DNA from: Acidobacteriota bacterium
GTDB taxonomy: Bacteria; Acidobacteriota; Terriglobia; Bryobacterales; Bryobacteraceae
NCBI GenBank assembly: GCA_029776225.1
Contig: JAKOTR010000029.1
Coordinates: forward strand, 62,001 to 126,000
Reading direction: 5' to 3'
DNA: 64,000 nucleotides
Part shown: one piece after another, positions 18,496-27,173 of the stretch
How the letters are laid out: every line of letters starts with the position of its first letter
Numbering within the stretch: the first letter of the stretch is position 1
Program-made: the position numbers and the translations under genes
Notes under the pieces: generated by a model
What the model was told of the DNA's origin: nothing
The model's input: only the letters and a program-made list of their open reading frames with translations
Database searches by the model: none

Positions 18496-19109
18496 GAATC
18501 CAGTCGACTGTACTGATACTGATTGTGGCCGCACAGGCCGGAGTGTACGCCGCGCCGGCGCAGAACGCGCAGGCCGGAGAGACGAAAGCCGCCGTCGCTG
18601 CCGCCAAACTGGATACGCCGCAGGGTTCCTACCGCATCGGGCCGGGAGATGTGCTTCAGATCATGGTCTGGAAGGAGCCCGACGCGTCCGTCCCAAGCAT
18701 CCAGGTTCGCTCCGACGGATACATTACCGTGCCGTTCGTCAAAGAGCTGCACGTCGTGGGCCTGACGCCCTCGGAGGTGGAAACCCTGGTGACCCAGCGG
18801 CTCTCCCGTTTCCTTCGCAACCCCGAAGTCTCCGTTCTGGTGCGGGAAACCAACCGCGACAAAGTCTACGTCATCGGCGCGGTGCGGCGCGAAGGCTCGA
18901 TCCCGCTGAGATCGCCGATGACTGTCATCCAGGTCCTTGCCGAGGCGGGCGGGGTGAGCGAATTCGCCAAGAAGAAGAAGATTTATATTCTTCGGAACAA
19001 CGGCGAGCGCCAGCAGCGCATCGCCTTCAACTATGAGGCCGCGATCAGGGGCGATCCCAGGATGAGCAACCTGTACGTTGCCCCGGGCGACACGATTGTT
19101 GTGCCGTAG
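18492..19109 (+). CDS. Polysaccharide export protein (Wza/GumB type)
   Basis: 205 residues. Signal peptide (residues 1-21), Poly_export domain (YRIGPGDVLQIMVWKEPD, DGYITVPFVKELHVVGLT) and one SLBB domain (VYVIGAVRREGSIPL). No lipobox cysteine is visible, unlike E. coli Wza. It forms the periplasmic/outer-membrane exit channel for the polymer together with the co-polymerase at 10566. ATGA overlap with the glycosyltransferase shows tight coupling. Confidence 0.9.
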   Translation: MRIQSTVLILIVAAQAGVYAAPAQNAQAGETKAAVAAAKLDTPQGSYRIGPGDVLQIMVWKEPDASVPSIQVRSDGYITVPFVKELHVVGLTPSEVETLVTQRLSRFLRNPEVSVLVRETNRDKVYVIGAVRREGSIPLRSPMTVIQVLAEAGGVSEFAKKKKIYILRNNGERQQRIAFNYEAAIRGDPRMSNLYVAPGDTIVVP

Positions 19110-19124
19110 CCAGCGAGAAAACAT

Positions 19125-20432
19125 ATGGCCATTGTGATCCGCCGCATCGCGTGGAGCCTGGCGCTCGCGGCAAGCGCAGTCATGAATCAGGCGCCGGCCC
19201 AGGAGCTGCAGCCCATCGAGCCCACGCCACAGGGTTTCCGCATCCATTCGTTCTCCCTGACGGGGGGCTACGCCTCCTCCGGGCTTATCGCCCCGCTCTC
19301 CTCCGTGGTGACTACCAACGCCCCGGAATACTATGGCTCGGCGATCCTTTCCGTAGGCTACACGCGAACCAGGAATTCAAGAAACACCTCGCTGCTGTAT
19401 GACGCCGAGTATCTACGGCGTTTCCGCATTTCGAACCTGGATGCCTTCGTCCACCGGCTGCGCTTCATCACCAGCGGCGACCTGCGTCCGAGGTGGTCGG
19501 GCTACTTCCGCGTCTGGGCCAGCGACTCCCATATCGACCAGTTGCTGCTGACGCCAACCGGCTTCGAGTTTTCCACCGATCCGATGCTTCCGGATGAGGG
19601 AATCGCCGGCGGCCAGGCCGCCGCAGCTTCCAACGCAGTAATCTTCGGCGACCGGGTCTTTAATGCCAGCATCGGCACGGGCCTCGCGTTCCAAAAAACC
19701 GAGCGGACGCGGCTCGGTTTCCATTTGGGCGGAGACCGGACACAAGGACTCCGCTCCGAAGCGCCCGAACCCATTGGCCGGCTGCCGCTGATGCCTCAAT
19801 CCACAGTCGCGAGCGCCAGGTTCGAAATCGAGCACGCGGCGAGCCCCCGGACGGATCTCGCTTTCCGCGCCACGACGTTCCGAACGTTCTCCCGCCTTAG
19901 TGCAGTCTACCTTTCCGACCTGACCCTGTCTGCGGAACGGCGGCTCAGCCCAAATTGGTTTGGCAACCTCAGCGGCGGCGCCAGCATGTTGAAGCCCGTG
20001 CGGATGGCCGACCCCTCCCGGAACCGGCAGACATATGGATACAACGCCTTGGTAGGCCTTGGCCGGCGCACGAGAACATCCACCGTTTTCGCCTCCGCTG
20101 CCAGGCGCCTCGGCGATACCTTCGGGTTCGGCGGGCACTATTCGGATTCCGTTTCGCTGACCGCGAGCTGGCATCATCCCAACCGGAGATGGGGCGCCAT
20201 TGCCTCCGGCTACGCCTTCCGCACGAGAATTCCGGACGCCCGGGACCTCACGGGCTGGCAGGGCACCGGCTCGCTGGTTCGAAACTTGGGCAACCACTTG
20301 GCGGTGACGCTTACGTACGGCTACCTGAAATCAGCCATGGCGATCACTGGCGATTCGCGGTACATCCAGGGCCATACGGCGCAGATCACGCTGAGCTGGT
20401 TGCCGCTCGGGGTGGCTCGGCGGATGAACTGA
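19125..20432 (+). CDS. Putative outer-membrane beta-barrel protein of the exopolysaccharide locus
   Basis: 435 residues. Signal peptide ending near AQAQE-like APAQEL, then many alternating amphipathic strands rich in aromatic residues, ending with a strand HTAQITLSWLPLGVARRMN. It starts 15 bp after the export protein. Barrel proteins at this place could help polymer exit or anchoring, but I recognise no named family. It is the last gene of the cluster and converges on the RNase gene. Confidence 0.65.
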   Translation: MAIVIRRIAWSLALAASAVMNQAPAQELQPIEPTPQGFRIHSFSLTGGYASSGLIAPLSSVVTTNAPEYYGSAILSVGYTRTRNSRNTSLLYDAEYLRRFRISNLDAFVHRLRFITSGDLRPRWSGYFRVWASDSHIDQLLLTPTGFEFSTDPMLPDEGIAGGQAAAASNAVIFGDRVFNASIGTGLAFQKTERTRLGFHLGGDRTQGLRSEAPEPIGRLPLMPQSTVASARFEIEHAASPRTDLAFRATTFRTFSRLSAVYLSDLTLSAERRLSPNWFGNLSGGASMLKPVRMADPSRNRQTYGYNALVGLGRRTRTSTVFASAARRLGDTFGFGGHYSDSVSLTASWHHPNRRWGAIASGYAFRTRIPDARDLTGWQGTGSLVRNLGNHLAVTLTYGYLKSAMAITGDSRYIQGHTAQITLSWLPLGVARRMN

Positions 20433-20442
20433 GCGCTACCTC

Positions 20443-21858
20443 TTAGTTCAACTCGTATTTGGCCCCGCGGGTCGGGATCACAACCTCCAGGCAATACCGT
20501 TCTTCGATAGCCTGCTTGAGCGCGGCCGACTGCACCGGCTCGCCGTGCACCACAAACACGCGCCGCAGCCCGGGGACCAGCGGCTTCATCCAGCTCAGCA
20601 GCTCGCTCTGGTCGGCGTGCCCGCTCAGCTCGTTCAGCGTCTCCACCTCGGCGCGCAGCCGCATCGGCTCGCCGAAAATCGCAACCTCCGGCAGCTTATC
20701 CACCAGTTTTCTTCCCAGCGTGTTTTCCGCCTGAAAGCCGGTGATCAGGATCGTATTGCGCGGGTTCTCGATGTTGTTTCGCAGGTGGTGCAAAATCCGC
20801 CCCGCTTCGCACATCCCCGACGCGGAGATTATCATCATCGGCCCGCGCAGATCGTTTAGCGCCTTGGATTCGGCCACGTCCGTGATATAGCGCAATCGCG
20901 CGAACCCGAACGGATCGTCGCCCTGAAGCAGGAATTGCCGCGTCTCCTCGTCGTACAGCTCCGCGTGTTTGCGGAACACCTCGGTTACGGTCACCGCCAG
21001 CGGGCTGTCCACGAAAATCGGGATCCTGGGGATCCGCTCCTGTTTGAACAGCTCGTGCAGCATGAGCACGAGCTGCTGCGTGCGGCCCACCGCAAACGCC
21101 GGCACGATGATTTTGCCGCCCCTCTCGCACGTCCGGTTGATCACGTTGGCGAGCTTATTGGAAACGATGCCGGTGGCTTTGTGCAGCCGGCCTCCGTATG
21201 TGCTCTCGATGATCAGGTAATCCACCGGCGGCAGGGGTTCCGGGTCTCGGATGATGGGCAGCCCGGGGCGTCCCACGTCGCCCGAAAACGCGAGCCTCAC
21301 CGGCTTGCCGTTGGAGTGGTCCGTGATCACGACCGCCGAGGAGCCCAGCATGTGCCCGGCTTCAAATGCCCGGTACGTCACCCGCGGCGCGATCTCCCGC
21401 TCCTCGCAGACCGGAACCGGACTGAAGTGCGGCATAGTCGCCTCCGCGTCCTCCATGCTGTACAGCGGCGGGACGGCGCCGTCGCGCGCCTCCGGATCGA
21501 GCCGCTTCCTCCGGTGGTATCTCTTGTTCACAAACTCCGCGTCCTTCTCCTGGATGTAGGCGCAATCGGTCAGCATGGGAACGCACAGGTCGGCCGTGGC
21601 CGGCGTGGCGTAGATTGGGCCCGCAAATCCGTTCTTCACCAGCGTGGGCAGATTTCCGCTGTGATCGATATGGGCGTGAGAAAGGATGGCGGCGTCGATG
21701 TCCGCGGCGCGGAATGGCAGGTTTGCGTTGCGCTCGCGCGCCTCTCTGCGGTGCCCCTGGTACAGACCGCAATCGAGAAGGATCCGGGCGCCGTTGACGC
21801 GGAGTTCATGCATCGAGCCGGTGACGGTTTGAACGGCTCCCCAACAGGTGAGTTGCAT
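20443..21858 (-). CDS. Beta-CASP metallo-beta-lactamase-fold ribonuclease
   Basis: 471 residues. Zinc motifs SHAHIDHSG (about residue 59), HMLGSS and GDVGRPG; beta-CASP region with YGGRLHK and SASGMCEAGRI; C-terminal RNA-specificity motif ELSGHADQSELL. Such enzymes are cytoplasmic RNA-processing nucleases related to CPSF-73 and bacterial YSH1-type RNases. Monocistronic appearance. Sequence motifs are complete, so it should be active. Confidence 0.9.
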   Translation of the reverse strand: MQLTCWGAVQTVTGSMHELRVNGARILLDCGLYQGHRREARERNANLPFRAADIDAAILSHAHIDHSGNLPTLVKNGFAGPIYATPATADLCVPMLTDCAYIQEKDAEFVNKRYHRRKRLDPEARDGAVPPLYSMEDAEATMPHFSPVPVCEEREIAPRVTYRAFEAGHMLGSSAVVITDHSNGKPVRLAFSGDVGRPGLPIIRDPEPLPPVDYLIIESTYGGRLHKATGIVSNKLANVINRTCERGGKIIVPAFAVGRTQQLVLMLHELFKQERIPRIPIFVDSPLAVTVTEVFRKHAELYDEETRQFLLQGDDPFGFARLRYITDVAESKALNDLRGPMMIISASGMCEAGRILHHLRNNIENPRNTILITGFQAENTLGRKLVDKLPEVAIFGEPMRLRAEVETLNELSGHADQSELLSWMKPLVPGLRRVFVVHGEPVQSAALKQAIEERYCLEVVIPTRGAKYELN

Positions 21859-21875
21859 AACCCACCAGTGTAGCC

Positions 21876-21986
21876 CTTCGTGTTACCGCTCCGAAGCCCG
21901 CGGCGCTCTCAAGTCGAAATCCGGGCCATTCGGCTCCATCTCTTTCAGCTTCGCGTTACCGCTTCGAAGACCGCGGCGCTCTCAAA
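21876..21986. repeat. Two 38-bp direct repeats, 73-bp period
   Basis: Copies at 21876-21913 and 21949-21986 share about 34 of 38 bases (both contain CCGCGGCGCTCTCAA). The second copy covers the last codons and stop of the iscU-like gene, so the first looks like a displaced copy of that 3' end. Sequence between the copies is unrelated. Confidence 0.7.
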
Positions 21987-22324
21987 AGTGCCTTGACGGC
22001 GTCCAGGCAAAGCACTGCGGCGTGCCGGGATTCGGGGCTGAGCCCGCCGAGTTCCGCTTCGATCGTCTCGGCCCGCAGCCCCGCGAGTTCGCTCCGGCTC
22101 TTCCCCTTCATCCACTCAGTGAGAGCGGAGCCCGCCGCAATCGACGCCGTGCAGCCGCGCGTCCGGTACCGCGCCTCCGCCACGATATCGCCCTCGAACC
22201 GCGCCGACAGCCGCATGATGTCCCCGCAGGCCGGATTGGAAACCTCAACCGTCACCGCCGGCGCTTCAAGCTCGCCGGCATTGCGCGGATTCTTGAAGTG
22301 CTCAAGCAGCTTTTCGCTATACAC
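21956..22324 (-). CDS. iscU: IscU/NifU-N-type iron-sulfur scaffold protein
   Basis: 122 residues. The three conserved cysteines are present: NPACGD (about 33), RGCTAS (about 57) and AVLCLDA (about 105), with the Asp after the first. IscU-type scaffolds build Fe-S clusters and pass them to targets. No iscS, sufS or hscA gene is adjacent. GTG start; the ribosome site is weak. The last ten codons fall in the duplicated 38-bp repeat. Confidence 0.85.
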   Translation of the reverse strand: MYSEKLLEHFKNPRNAGELEAPAVTVEVSNPACGDIMRLSARFEGDIVAEARYRTRGCTASIAAGSALTEWMKGKSRSELAGLRAETIEAELGGLSPESRHAAVLCLDAVKALLRAPRSSKR

Positions 22325-22467
22325 GCCTCATTATCGCGTGCTTTTCCGCTGCACCCTGTGATCGTGCGGGCAAGGGCCGAATTGTGGGCGCGGGTTCCTC
22401 CCCGCTGGGCGATGGGGATCGCCTGAAATCCCTTACTGCCTCTCAATCCTTATCTTTGACTCCCCGC

Positions 22468-22827
22468 GGCAGTTTGCTACGAAGACAGCCACCTTGCCAA
22501 CTCTGCCGCCGAACAGGACTACGTCCCGGCCCTCGAAAACGCGGGCTACCGGCCTTCGCATCCGCGAGCCGGAATGGCACGAGCATAGGATGTCCCACGA
22601 CGCTCGGAACGCCGTCAATCTTCACGTCTTCTCCGCCGGCTGCCCCGAAGTAGGCGGATGATCGCATTCCGCGACTGGTTGCGGGCAAATTCATCCGACC
22701 GGGACTTGTATGCACAGCACAAACGCACTCTGGCTCAGCGGCACGTGGAAATACACGCAGGAGTTATGCTGACGCGAAGACTCCGATTATCGAGGAGATT
22801 CTGGCGAGAGCCCGAAGGACCGGGTAG
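22468..22827 (+). pseudogene. GrpB (UPF0157)-family pseudogene
   Basis: The GrpB C-terminal half can be followed through three or more frames. SAAEQDYVPALENAGYR is followed after a shift by REPEWHEHRMSH ... NLHVFSAGCPE, then MIAFRDWLRANSSDRDLY, then TWKYTQE and finally YADAKTPIIEEILARARRTG with a proper TAG. At least three small indels are needed, one of them a single extra T near 22770. No N-terminal half is visible. This is a decayed gene, and it accounts for the 540-bp gap between iscU and the next gene. Confidence 0.75.
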
Positions 22828-22862
22828 GAGCTTTTCTCGTTACAGGGCCGGACTGCCCGCGC

Positions 22863-23627
22863 TCAGCCCGATTTCGGCAGGCCGAACTCGATTCCCCGCT
22901 CGCGATTGAGCACCTGCGATCGCGATTCGTCAACCTGGCTTACAGGGACTTCCCCACGGTTCCCTTGCCTGTCTACGTAATTCAAGGTCCCGTTATCCAC
23001 CCAGTAAGCCGCCGCGTCAATCACCGAACCGTCGCGCATCGCAATCGAAAAGTACACCATCTTCTGCGGAGTCGCGACGTTCGAGGAGCTGCCCCAACGG
23101 TACTCGTTGATGACGACAGAGGGCGAGCTGGTTTCCTCCTGTTGCTGTTGCGCCGGTTCGTAGTAATCCGTCGGCGCTGCCGAAGGATAAATCACCGTCA
23201 CGTTCGGACCCGCGTAGGGGTACGCTCCGTCATAACCGCCGTAGTAGCCGCCGTAAGCCGGGTAAGGCCACACCGGCACGCCCCAGAAGCCGCCGAACCG
23301 GCGGAAGCCAAACCGGAACCCGCCAAAGGGCGTGAAGAACGGTTTATTGAAGAAGAACGAGCCGTGGAAACGCGGAGAGAAGAACGGGCTCTTGTTAAAG
23401 AAAAACGTTCGCGGCGCGACGAATCCGCGGAATCCCGGCCTGAAATGCCCGAACCCGCCGAAACCGCCTCGGAAACCGTGTCCGAATCCGCCCCCTCTAA
23501 AACCGTGCCCGAAGCCCCCTCTGAAGCCGTGTCCGAAACCGCCCCGCATCCCAAAGCCGCCGCGCTGCCCAAAGGCGCTGATCGACAGAATGGAAACGAG
23601 GCATAAAAGCCGGACCAGCGTTTTCAT
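22863..23627 (-). CDS. Secreted Gly/Phe/Arg-rich protein
   Basis: 254 residues. Signal peptide MKTLVRLLCLVSILSISAFG, then a strongly repetitive GGFGHGFR region (about 22-60), further Phe/Gly-rich stretches and Tyr/Gly repeats (YGGYYGGYDGAYPY). The C-terminal domain of about 80 residues (YFSIAMRDGSVIDAAAYWVDNG) looks folded and ends in a charged tail. The start at 23627 has GAGGAAAAAGGT before it. Composition suggests an envelope or extracellular structural protein; no function can be assigned. Confidence 0.7.
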   Translation of the reverse strand: MKTLVRLLCLVSILSISAFGQRGGFGMRGGFGHGFRGGFGHGFRGGGFGHGFRGGFGGFGHFRPGFRGFVAPRTFFFNKSPFFSPRFHGSFFFNKPFFTPFGGFRFGFRRFGGFWGVPVWPYPAYGGYYGGYDGAYPYAGPNVTVIYPSAAPTDYYEPAQQQQEETSSPSVVINEYRWGSSSNVATPQKMVYFSIAMRDGSVIDAAAYWVDNGTLNYVDRQGNRGEVPVSQVDESRSQVLNRERGIEFGLPKSG

Positions 23628-23760
23628 ACCTTTTTCCTCATCCGCCAGCCTAACGCCGCGGGCCGCCGTTTTCAACGCCGTTCCAGCCGCCAAAGTCCCG
23701 GTACGGGGCTGAAAAAGTACCAGTGAGAATCCCGCACCCTGCTCAGGCACTTCTCTTTGT

Positions 23761-25260
23761 ATGGGAAAACCTGCGGATGCCGCCGCCGCGCATGCCGCCA
23801 TCCTTCGCTTCCTGGAGCGCGGCGGCGAACCGGCGCTGCTCGAGCCCGGCGAAGAACAGTTCACCCTCAAGCCCGACAACTACAAGCTCGACTGGCGCAA
23901 CGGCCGCCTCACGATTCAGGTCTGGGACGAGCGGCGCGTCCTGGCGCGGCGGATCGTCGGAATCGCCGAGGAGCGTGCCGGAAAGCTCGAGCTCGCCATC
24001 GAGCGTTTCGGCAAACGGCCGGGGCGCATTTACATCTTAGAAACGAAGCAGGCGCGGACCTCGGTCGAGCGCCTCGGCGCCCGGCTCATCCTGAGGGAGC
24101 GGTTCCGGCGGTCGCTCTCGCGGCAGTTCCCGGACTGGCAAATCGCCGAACTGAGCGCCGAAGCCAACCTGGAGGAGAGCCTCTCGCCCTCCTATCCGCG
24201 CGCGCTGCTCAAGAGGGGATCGACGGGCATCGCCGCCATCGCCGCGCCGTCCGAACCGGGAGCCGCCGCAGCGTGCCTCACCTTCGGTCTCATCTGGCTC
24301 GATTACCTGCGGCGCCGCGAGCGGCGGTTGACCCTCCAGAGCCTCGCCCTGTTTCTACCGGAGTCCGGCGCGCGCGCCGCCTGCCACCGCCTGCCCTTCC
24401 TCGACCCCAAAGCGGTTCGGGTGCAGGCGTACGCGTGTTCCGAAGAGGGCTTTGAAGAGTGGATCGACCCGCGCGATTACGGCAACCTCGACACCCGCCT
24501 GGAGCCCTGCGCGGCGCCCCTGGAAACCTTGCCCTCCCGCGTGGCGGGCTGGGTGGAACACCTGCGCAGCCTGCCCGGTGTGGATGCGGTGCGGAGGCCC
24601 GACGGCGCTTTGAGTCTCCGCGTTCGCGGCCTCGAATTCGCCCGCACCGCCCACGGCGAACTGCTGTTCGGCCTGCGGAAGCGGGCTGCCGCCACGGAGG
24701 CGAACCTCGCGGAAATCGAGCAGCTCGCCCGGGAGATCGAGCGGCTGCGATCGCCCTCCGCGCCGGACCGCGAAAACCCTCTCTACCAGCAGCAGCCCGA
24801 GGCGTGGCTCGAAGCGCAGGTCCGCGCCCAACTGGAGCAGATAGACGCCACGCTTCAGCCCGATCAAGTGTACGCACAGGCGCCAACGCTCTCCGGCGGC
24901 GACCGCGGCATCATCGACCTGCTCGCAGCGGACCGCGACGGCCGCCTGGCGGTGCTCGAATTGAAAGCTTCCGAGGACATTCACCTCCCGCTTCAAGCTC
25001 TCGACTACTGGATCCGCGTCGTCTGGCATCTCGAGCGCGGCGAGTTCACGCAGTACGGTTACTTCCCAGGGCGCGTGCTCGCACGCAAGTGGCCCCGGCT
25101 CCTGCTGGTGGCCCCCGCGCTGTGTTTCCATCCCAAAACGGAAACGATTCTGCGGTTCTTCGCCCCCGAAATCGAAGTGGAGCGGGTCGGCCTGGGCGCG
25201 GACTGGCGCCGCTCGCTAAAGGTGATGTTTCGCCTTCGCGGCGCCGATCGCCCCGCGTGA
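23761..25260 (+). CDS. Protein with C-terminal PD-(D/E)XK (NucS/DUF91-like) nuclease domain
   Basis: 499 residues. The first 330 residues match nothing I recognise. The C-terminal part has the arrangement of NucS/EndoMS-type restriction-fold nucleases: a Glu-bearing helix (PEAWLEAQVRAQL, about 350), then GDRGIIDLLAADRDGRLAV and LELKASEDIHLPLQALDYW. These give the catalytic Asp and the Glu-x-Lys pair, followed by a helix rich in Leu/Gln. It likely acts on DNA or RNA. Monocistronic, with no ribosome site of note before the ATG. Confidence 0.6.
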   Translation: MGKPADAAAAHAAILRFLERGGEPALLEPGEEQFTLKPDNYKLDWRNGRLTIQVWDERRVLARRIVGIAEERAGKLELAIERFGKRPGRIYILETKQARTSVERLGARLILRERFRRSLSRQFPDWQIAELSAEANLEESLSPSYPRALLKRGSTGIAAIAAPSEPGAAAACLTFGLIWLDYLRRRERRLTLQSLALFLPESGARAACHRLPFLDPKAVRVQAYACSEEGFEEWIDPRDYGNLDTRLEPCAAPLETLPSRVAGWVEHLRSLPGVDAVRRPDGALSLRVRGLEFARTAHGELLFGLRKRAAATEANLAEIEQLAREIERLRSPSAPDRENPLYQQQPEAWLEAQVRAQLEQIDATLQPDQVYAQAPTLSGGDRGIIDLLAADRDGRLAVLELKASEDIHLPLQALDYWIRVVWHLERGEFTQYGYFPGRVLARKWPRLLLVAPALCFHPKTETILRFFAPEIEVERVGLGADWRRSLKVMFRLRGADRPA

Positions 25261-25273
25261 GCCAATTTGGCCC

Positions 25274-25383
25274 GTTCCGTCCGGCTCGCAGCGCCGGAGT
25301 AGAATGGCAGCCGAAACGATCCGCCGCACGTGTGAAGAAGCGGAGAGTTCCGTCCCGCTCGCAGCACCGGAGTAGAATGACAG
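25274..25383. repeat. Two 37-bp direct repeats, 73-bp period
   Basis: Copies at 25274-25310 and 25347-25383 agree at 34 of 37 positions; both contain CCGGAGTAGAATG. They fill the 159-bp gap between the nuclease-like gene and the next hypothetical gene. TAGAAT resembles a -10 box in each copy, but no -35 accompanies it. Confidence 0.75.
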
Positions 25384-25419
25384 AGGGGCGCAGCGGGTCT
25401 GATTGCCCGCAAATCGGAC

Positions 25420-26316
25420 ATGAACAGTGATATTTATCCGCAAATCAAGCAGGCATTTCGGCATTTAAACCCGCAGGAGGTCCGGGAACTCGCCGAACGG
25501 CCGGTGACTATCGGCCTGATTGCCTCCGGCAATGCCGGCTTTGTGCAGATGGAGGATGTGCTGATTCCGCGAGGTGTCACGCGCGCCAGGCGGGCCGAAC
25601 TCGAGTCGCTGGTGCACCGCGTGGGCGCGCCCGGCGCACCCGAGACCTTCGATATCATCCTCTGCGAGGACGAGCTGCTCTGCCCTCCGGGCGCATTTTG
25701 CTTTCATGCGTCCGATTTTCGGCGCACGGCACGCGAAATTTTGGCGGCGCGTCCCGATCTTGAACTCCCGCTGGCCCGTAATTTCGAGCCTTTCCGGCAG
25801 CCCGCCATCGCCCGGATCGTTCGCGGCATCGCGCTGGAAAACGCGGCGTTCGCCCTGGTCACGGCCTTTCCCGGAATGTTGTCCGGCGCCGTGCGGTTCC
25901 CGTTCTCGGTAAAAGACTTTGCGTCCGAAGCCGCGTTTATGACCGTCAACCAGGTGCGCATGGCCTTTCTGATCGCCGCGGCGAGCGACGAGGACGTCGG
26001 CTACTACGAACAGCGGGTGCAGATCGCCGCTATTGTGGGCGGCGCGCTGGGCTGGCGTGCTGCGGCCCGGGCGCTGGAAGCCAGAATTCCTTACGGCGGC
26101 GGAGTGATCCCCAAAGCCCTGGTTGCGTGGGCCGGCACCTGGACAGTCGGCGTGGGACTCGAACGCTTTTACCGCATCGGCGCCGGCCTCACCCGCGCGG
26201 AGCGCCGGGAGATTTTCGCCCGCGCCATGGCGCGCGGCCGTGAAATCGTGGCCGGGCTCGTGGAACTCTGGAATTCCGGCTCACAACGCAACGCTGAAGC
26301 CGCCCTGGCCATCTAA
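25420..26316 (+). CDS. DUF697-like membrane-associated protein, function unknown
   Basis: 298 residues. The N-terminal 140 residues are of unknown type. From about residue 170 the sequence (NQVRMAFLIAAASDEDVGYY ... VGGALGWRAAARALEARIP ... WAGTWTVGVGLERFYRIG) resembles DUF697, a hydrophobic domain usually attached to GTPases such as YcjF. No P-loop is present here. It is followed 23 bp later by an exported protein, so the two may be one transcript. Assigned by resemblance only. Confidence 0.55.
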   Translation: MNSDIYPQIKQAFRHLNPQEVRELAERPVTIGLIASGNAGFVQMEDVLIPRGVTRARRAELESLVHRVGAPGAPETFDIILCEDELLCPPGAFCFHASDFRRTAREILAARPDLELPLARNFEPFRQPAIARIVRGIALENAAFALVTAFPGMLSGAVRFPFSVKDFASEAAFMTVNQVRMAFLIAAASDEDVGYYEQRVQIAAIVGGALGWRAAARALEARIPYGGGVIPKALVAWAGTWTVGVGLERFYRIGAGLTRAERREIFARAMARGREIVAGLVELWNSGSQRNAEAALAI

Positions 26317-26339
26317 CCTTTTTTTGGAGGAGGTTAAGA

Positions 26340-27143
26340 ATGAAATTCCGAATCGCTGCCGTAATCGCGGTGGCTGCCTCCATCGCCTCAGCCGACACGC
26401 TTACTCTGCGCGACGGCAGAACGATCGAAGGCTCTTATCTCGGCGGCACCGCACGGCAGATCCGCTTCGCCGTCGGAGACGCCATCCAGATTTTTAACGT
26501 CAGCGACGTCCAGAGCATTCGATTCGAGACCGAGGCCGCTCCCGCCGCTGCCCCGGCTCCGGCTCCCGCCCCTGCCGCCGAAACCCGAATTCTCAACCTG
26601 CCGGCCACCACGCCGGTGAGAACAACGCCTGTTTCCGGTATCGAGATACCCGTTGGAACCAACATCACCATCCGCATGATCGACGACGTGGATTCGAACG
26701 TCGCCACGGTCGGGCAGACGTTTCGCGCCAGCATCGATGAACCCGTAATAGTGGACGGGCGCGAAGTGGTGCCGCGCGGCGCCGACGTAACCACCAAGCT
26801 TGTGGAGCTGAAGGACCCCAATAAGATCACCGGCGGCGGGCAACTGACGCTCGACATCGCATCGATCACCGTCAACGGCAAGGAGTTTGAGGTGGATACC
26901 GCCGCCATCACCACGGCGGGCGAATCGCGCACCGGCCAGAGCGCCAAAGTCATCGGCGGGACGGCCGCCCTGGGCGCGATTATCGGCGCCATCGCTGGCG
27001 GTGGAAAGGGCGCGGCCATTGGCGCGGTCGCTGGAGGCGGAGCCGGAACCGCGATTCAGGTGCTCACGCAGGGTCCGCGCGTCCGCATCCCGTCGGAAAC
27101 GCGGCTGACCTTCGCGTTGCAGGCGCCGGTCAGGATCCAGTAG
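26340..27143 (+). CDS. Exported glycine-zipper protein
   Basis: 267 residues. Signal peptide to about residue 18 (ASIASA), a small Tudor/SH3-like strand set (TLTLRDGRTIEGSYLGG), an Ala/Pro linker, a beta-rich central domain (about 95-190), then a glycine zipper (GAIIGAIAGGGKGAAIGAVA, about 215-235) that could insert in a membrane. GGAGGAGG lies seven bases before the ATG. Envelope role likely, function unknown. Confidence 0.75.
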   Translation: MKFRIAAVIAVAASIASADTLTLRDGRTIEGSYLGGTARQIRFAVGDAIQIFNVSDVQSIRFETEAAPAAAPAPAPAPAAETRILNLPATTPVRTTPVSGIEIPVGTNITIRMIDDVDSNVATVGQTFRASIDEPVIVDGREVVPRGADVTTKLVELKDPNKITGGGQLTLDIASITVNGKEFEVDTAAITTAGESRTGQSAKVIGGTAALGAIIGAIAGGGKGAAIGAVAGGGAGTAIQVLTQGPRVRIPSETRLTFALQAPVRIQ

Positions 27144-27173
27144 GATAGGTTTCTTTTCGACCTTGTCCGGGTA

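Noticed and set aside
24459-25430. Long second plus-strand frame inside the nuclease-like gene
   Set aside because: Arg/Pro-rich shadow of the main reading frame; no domain pattern.
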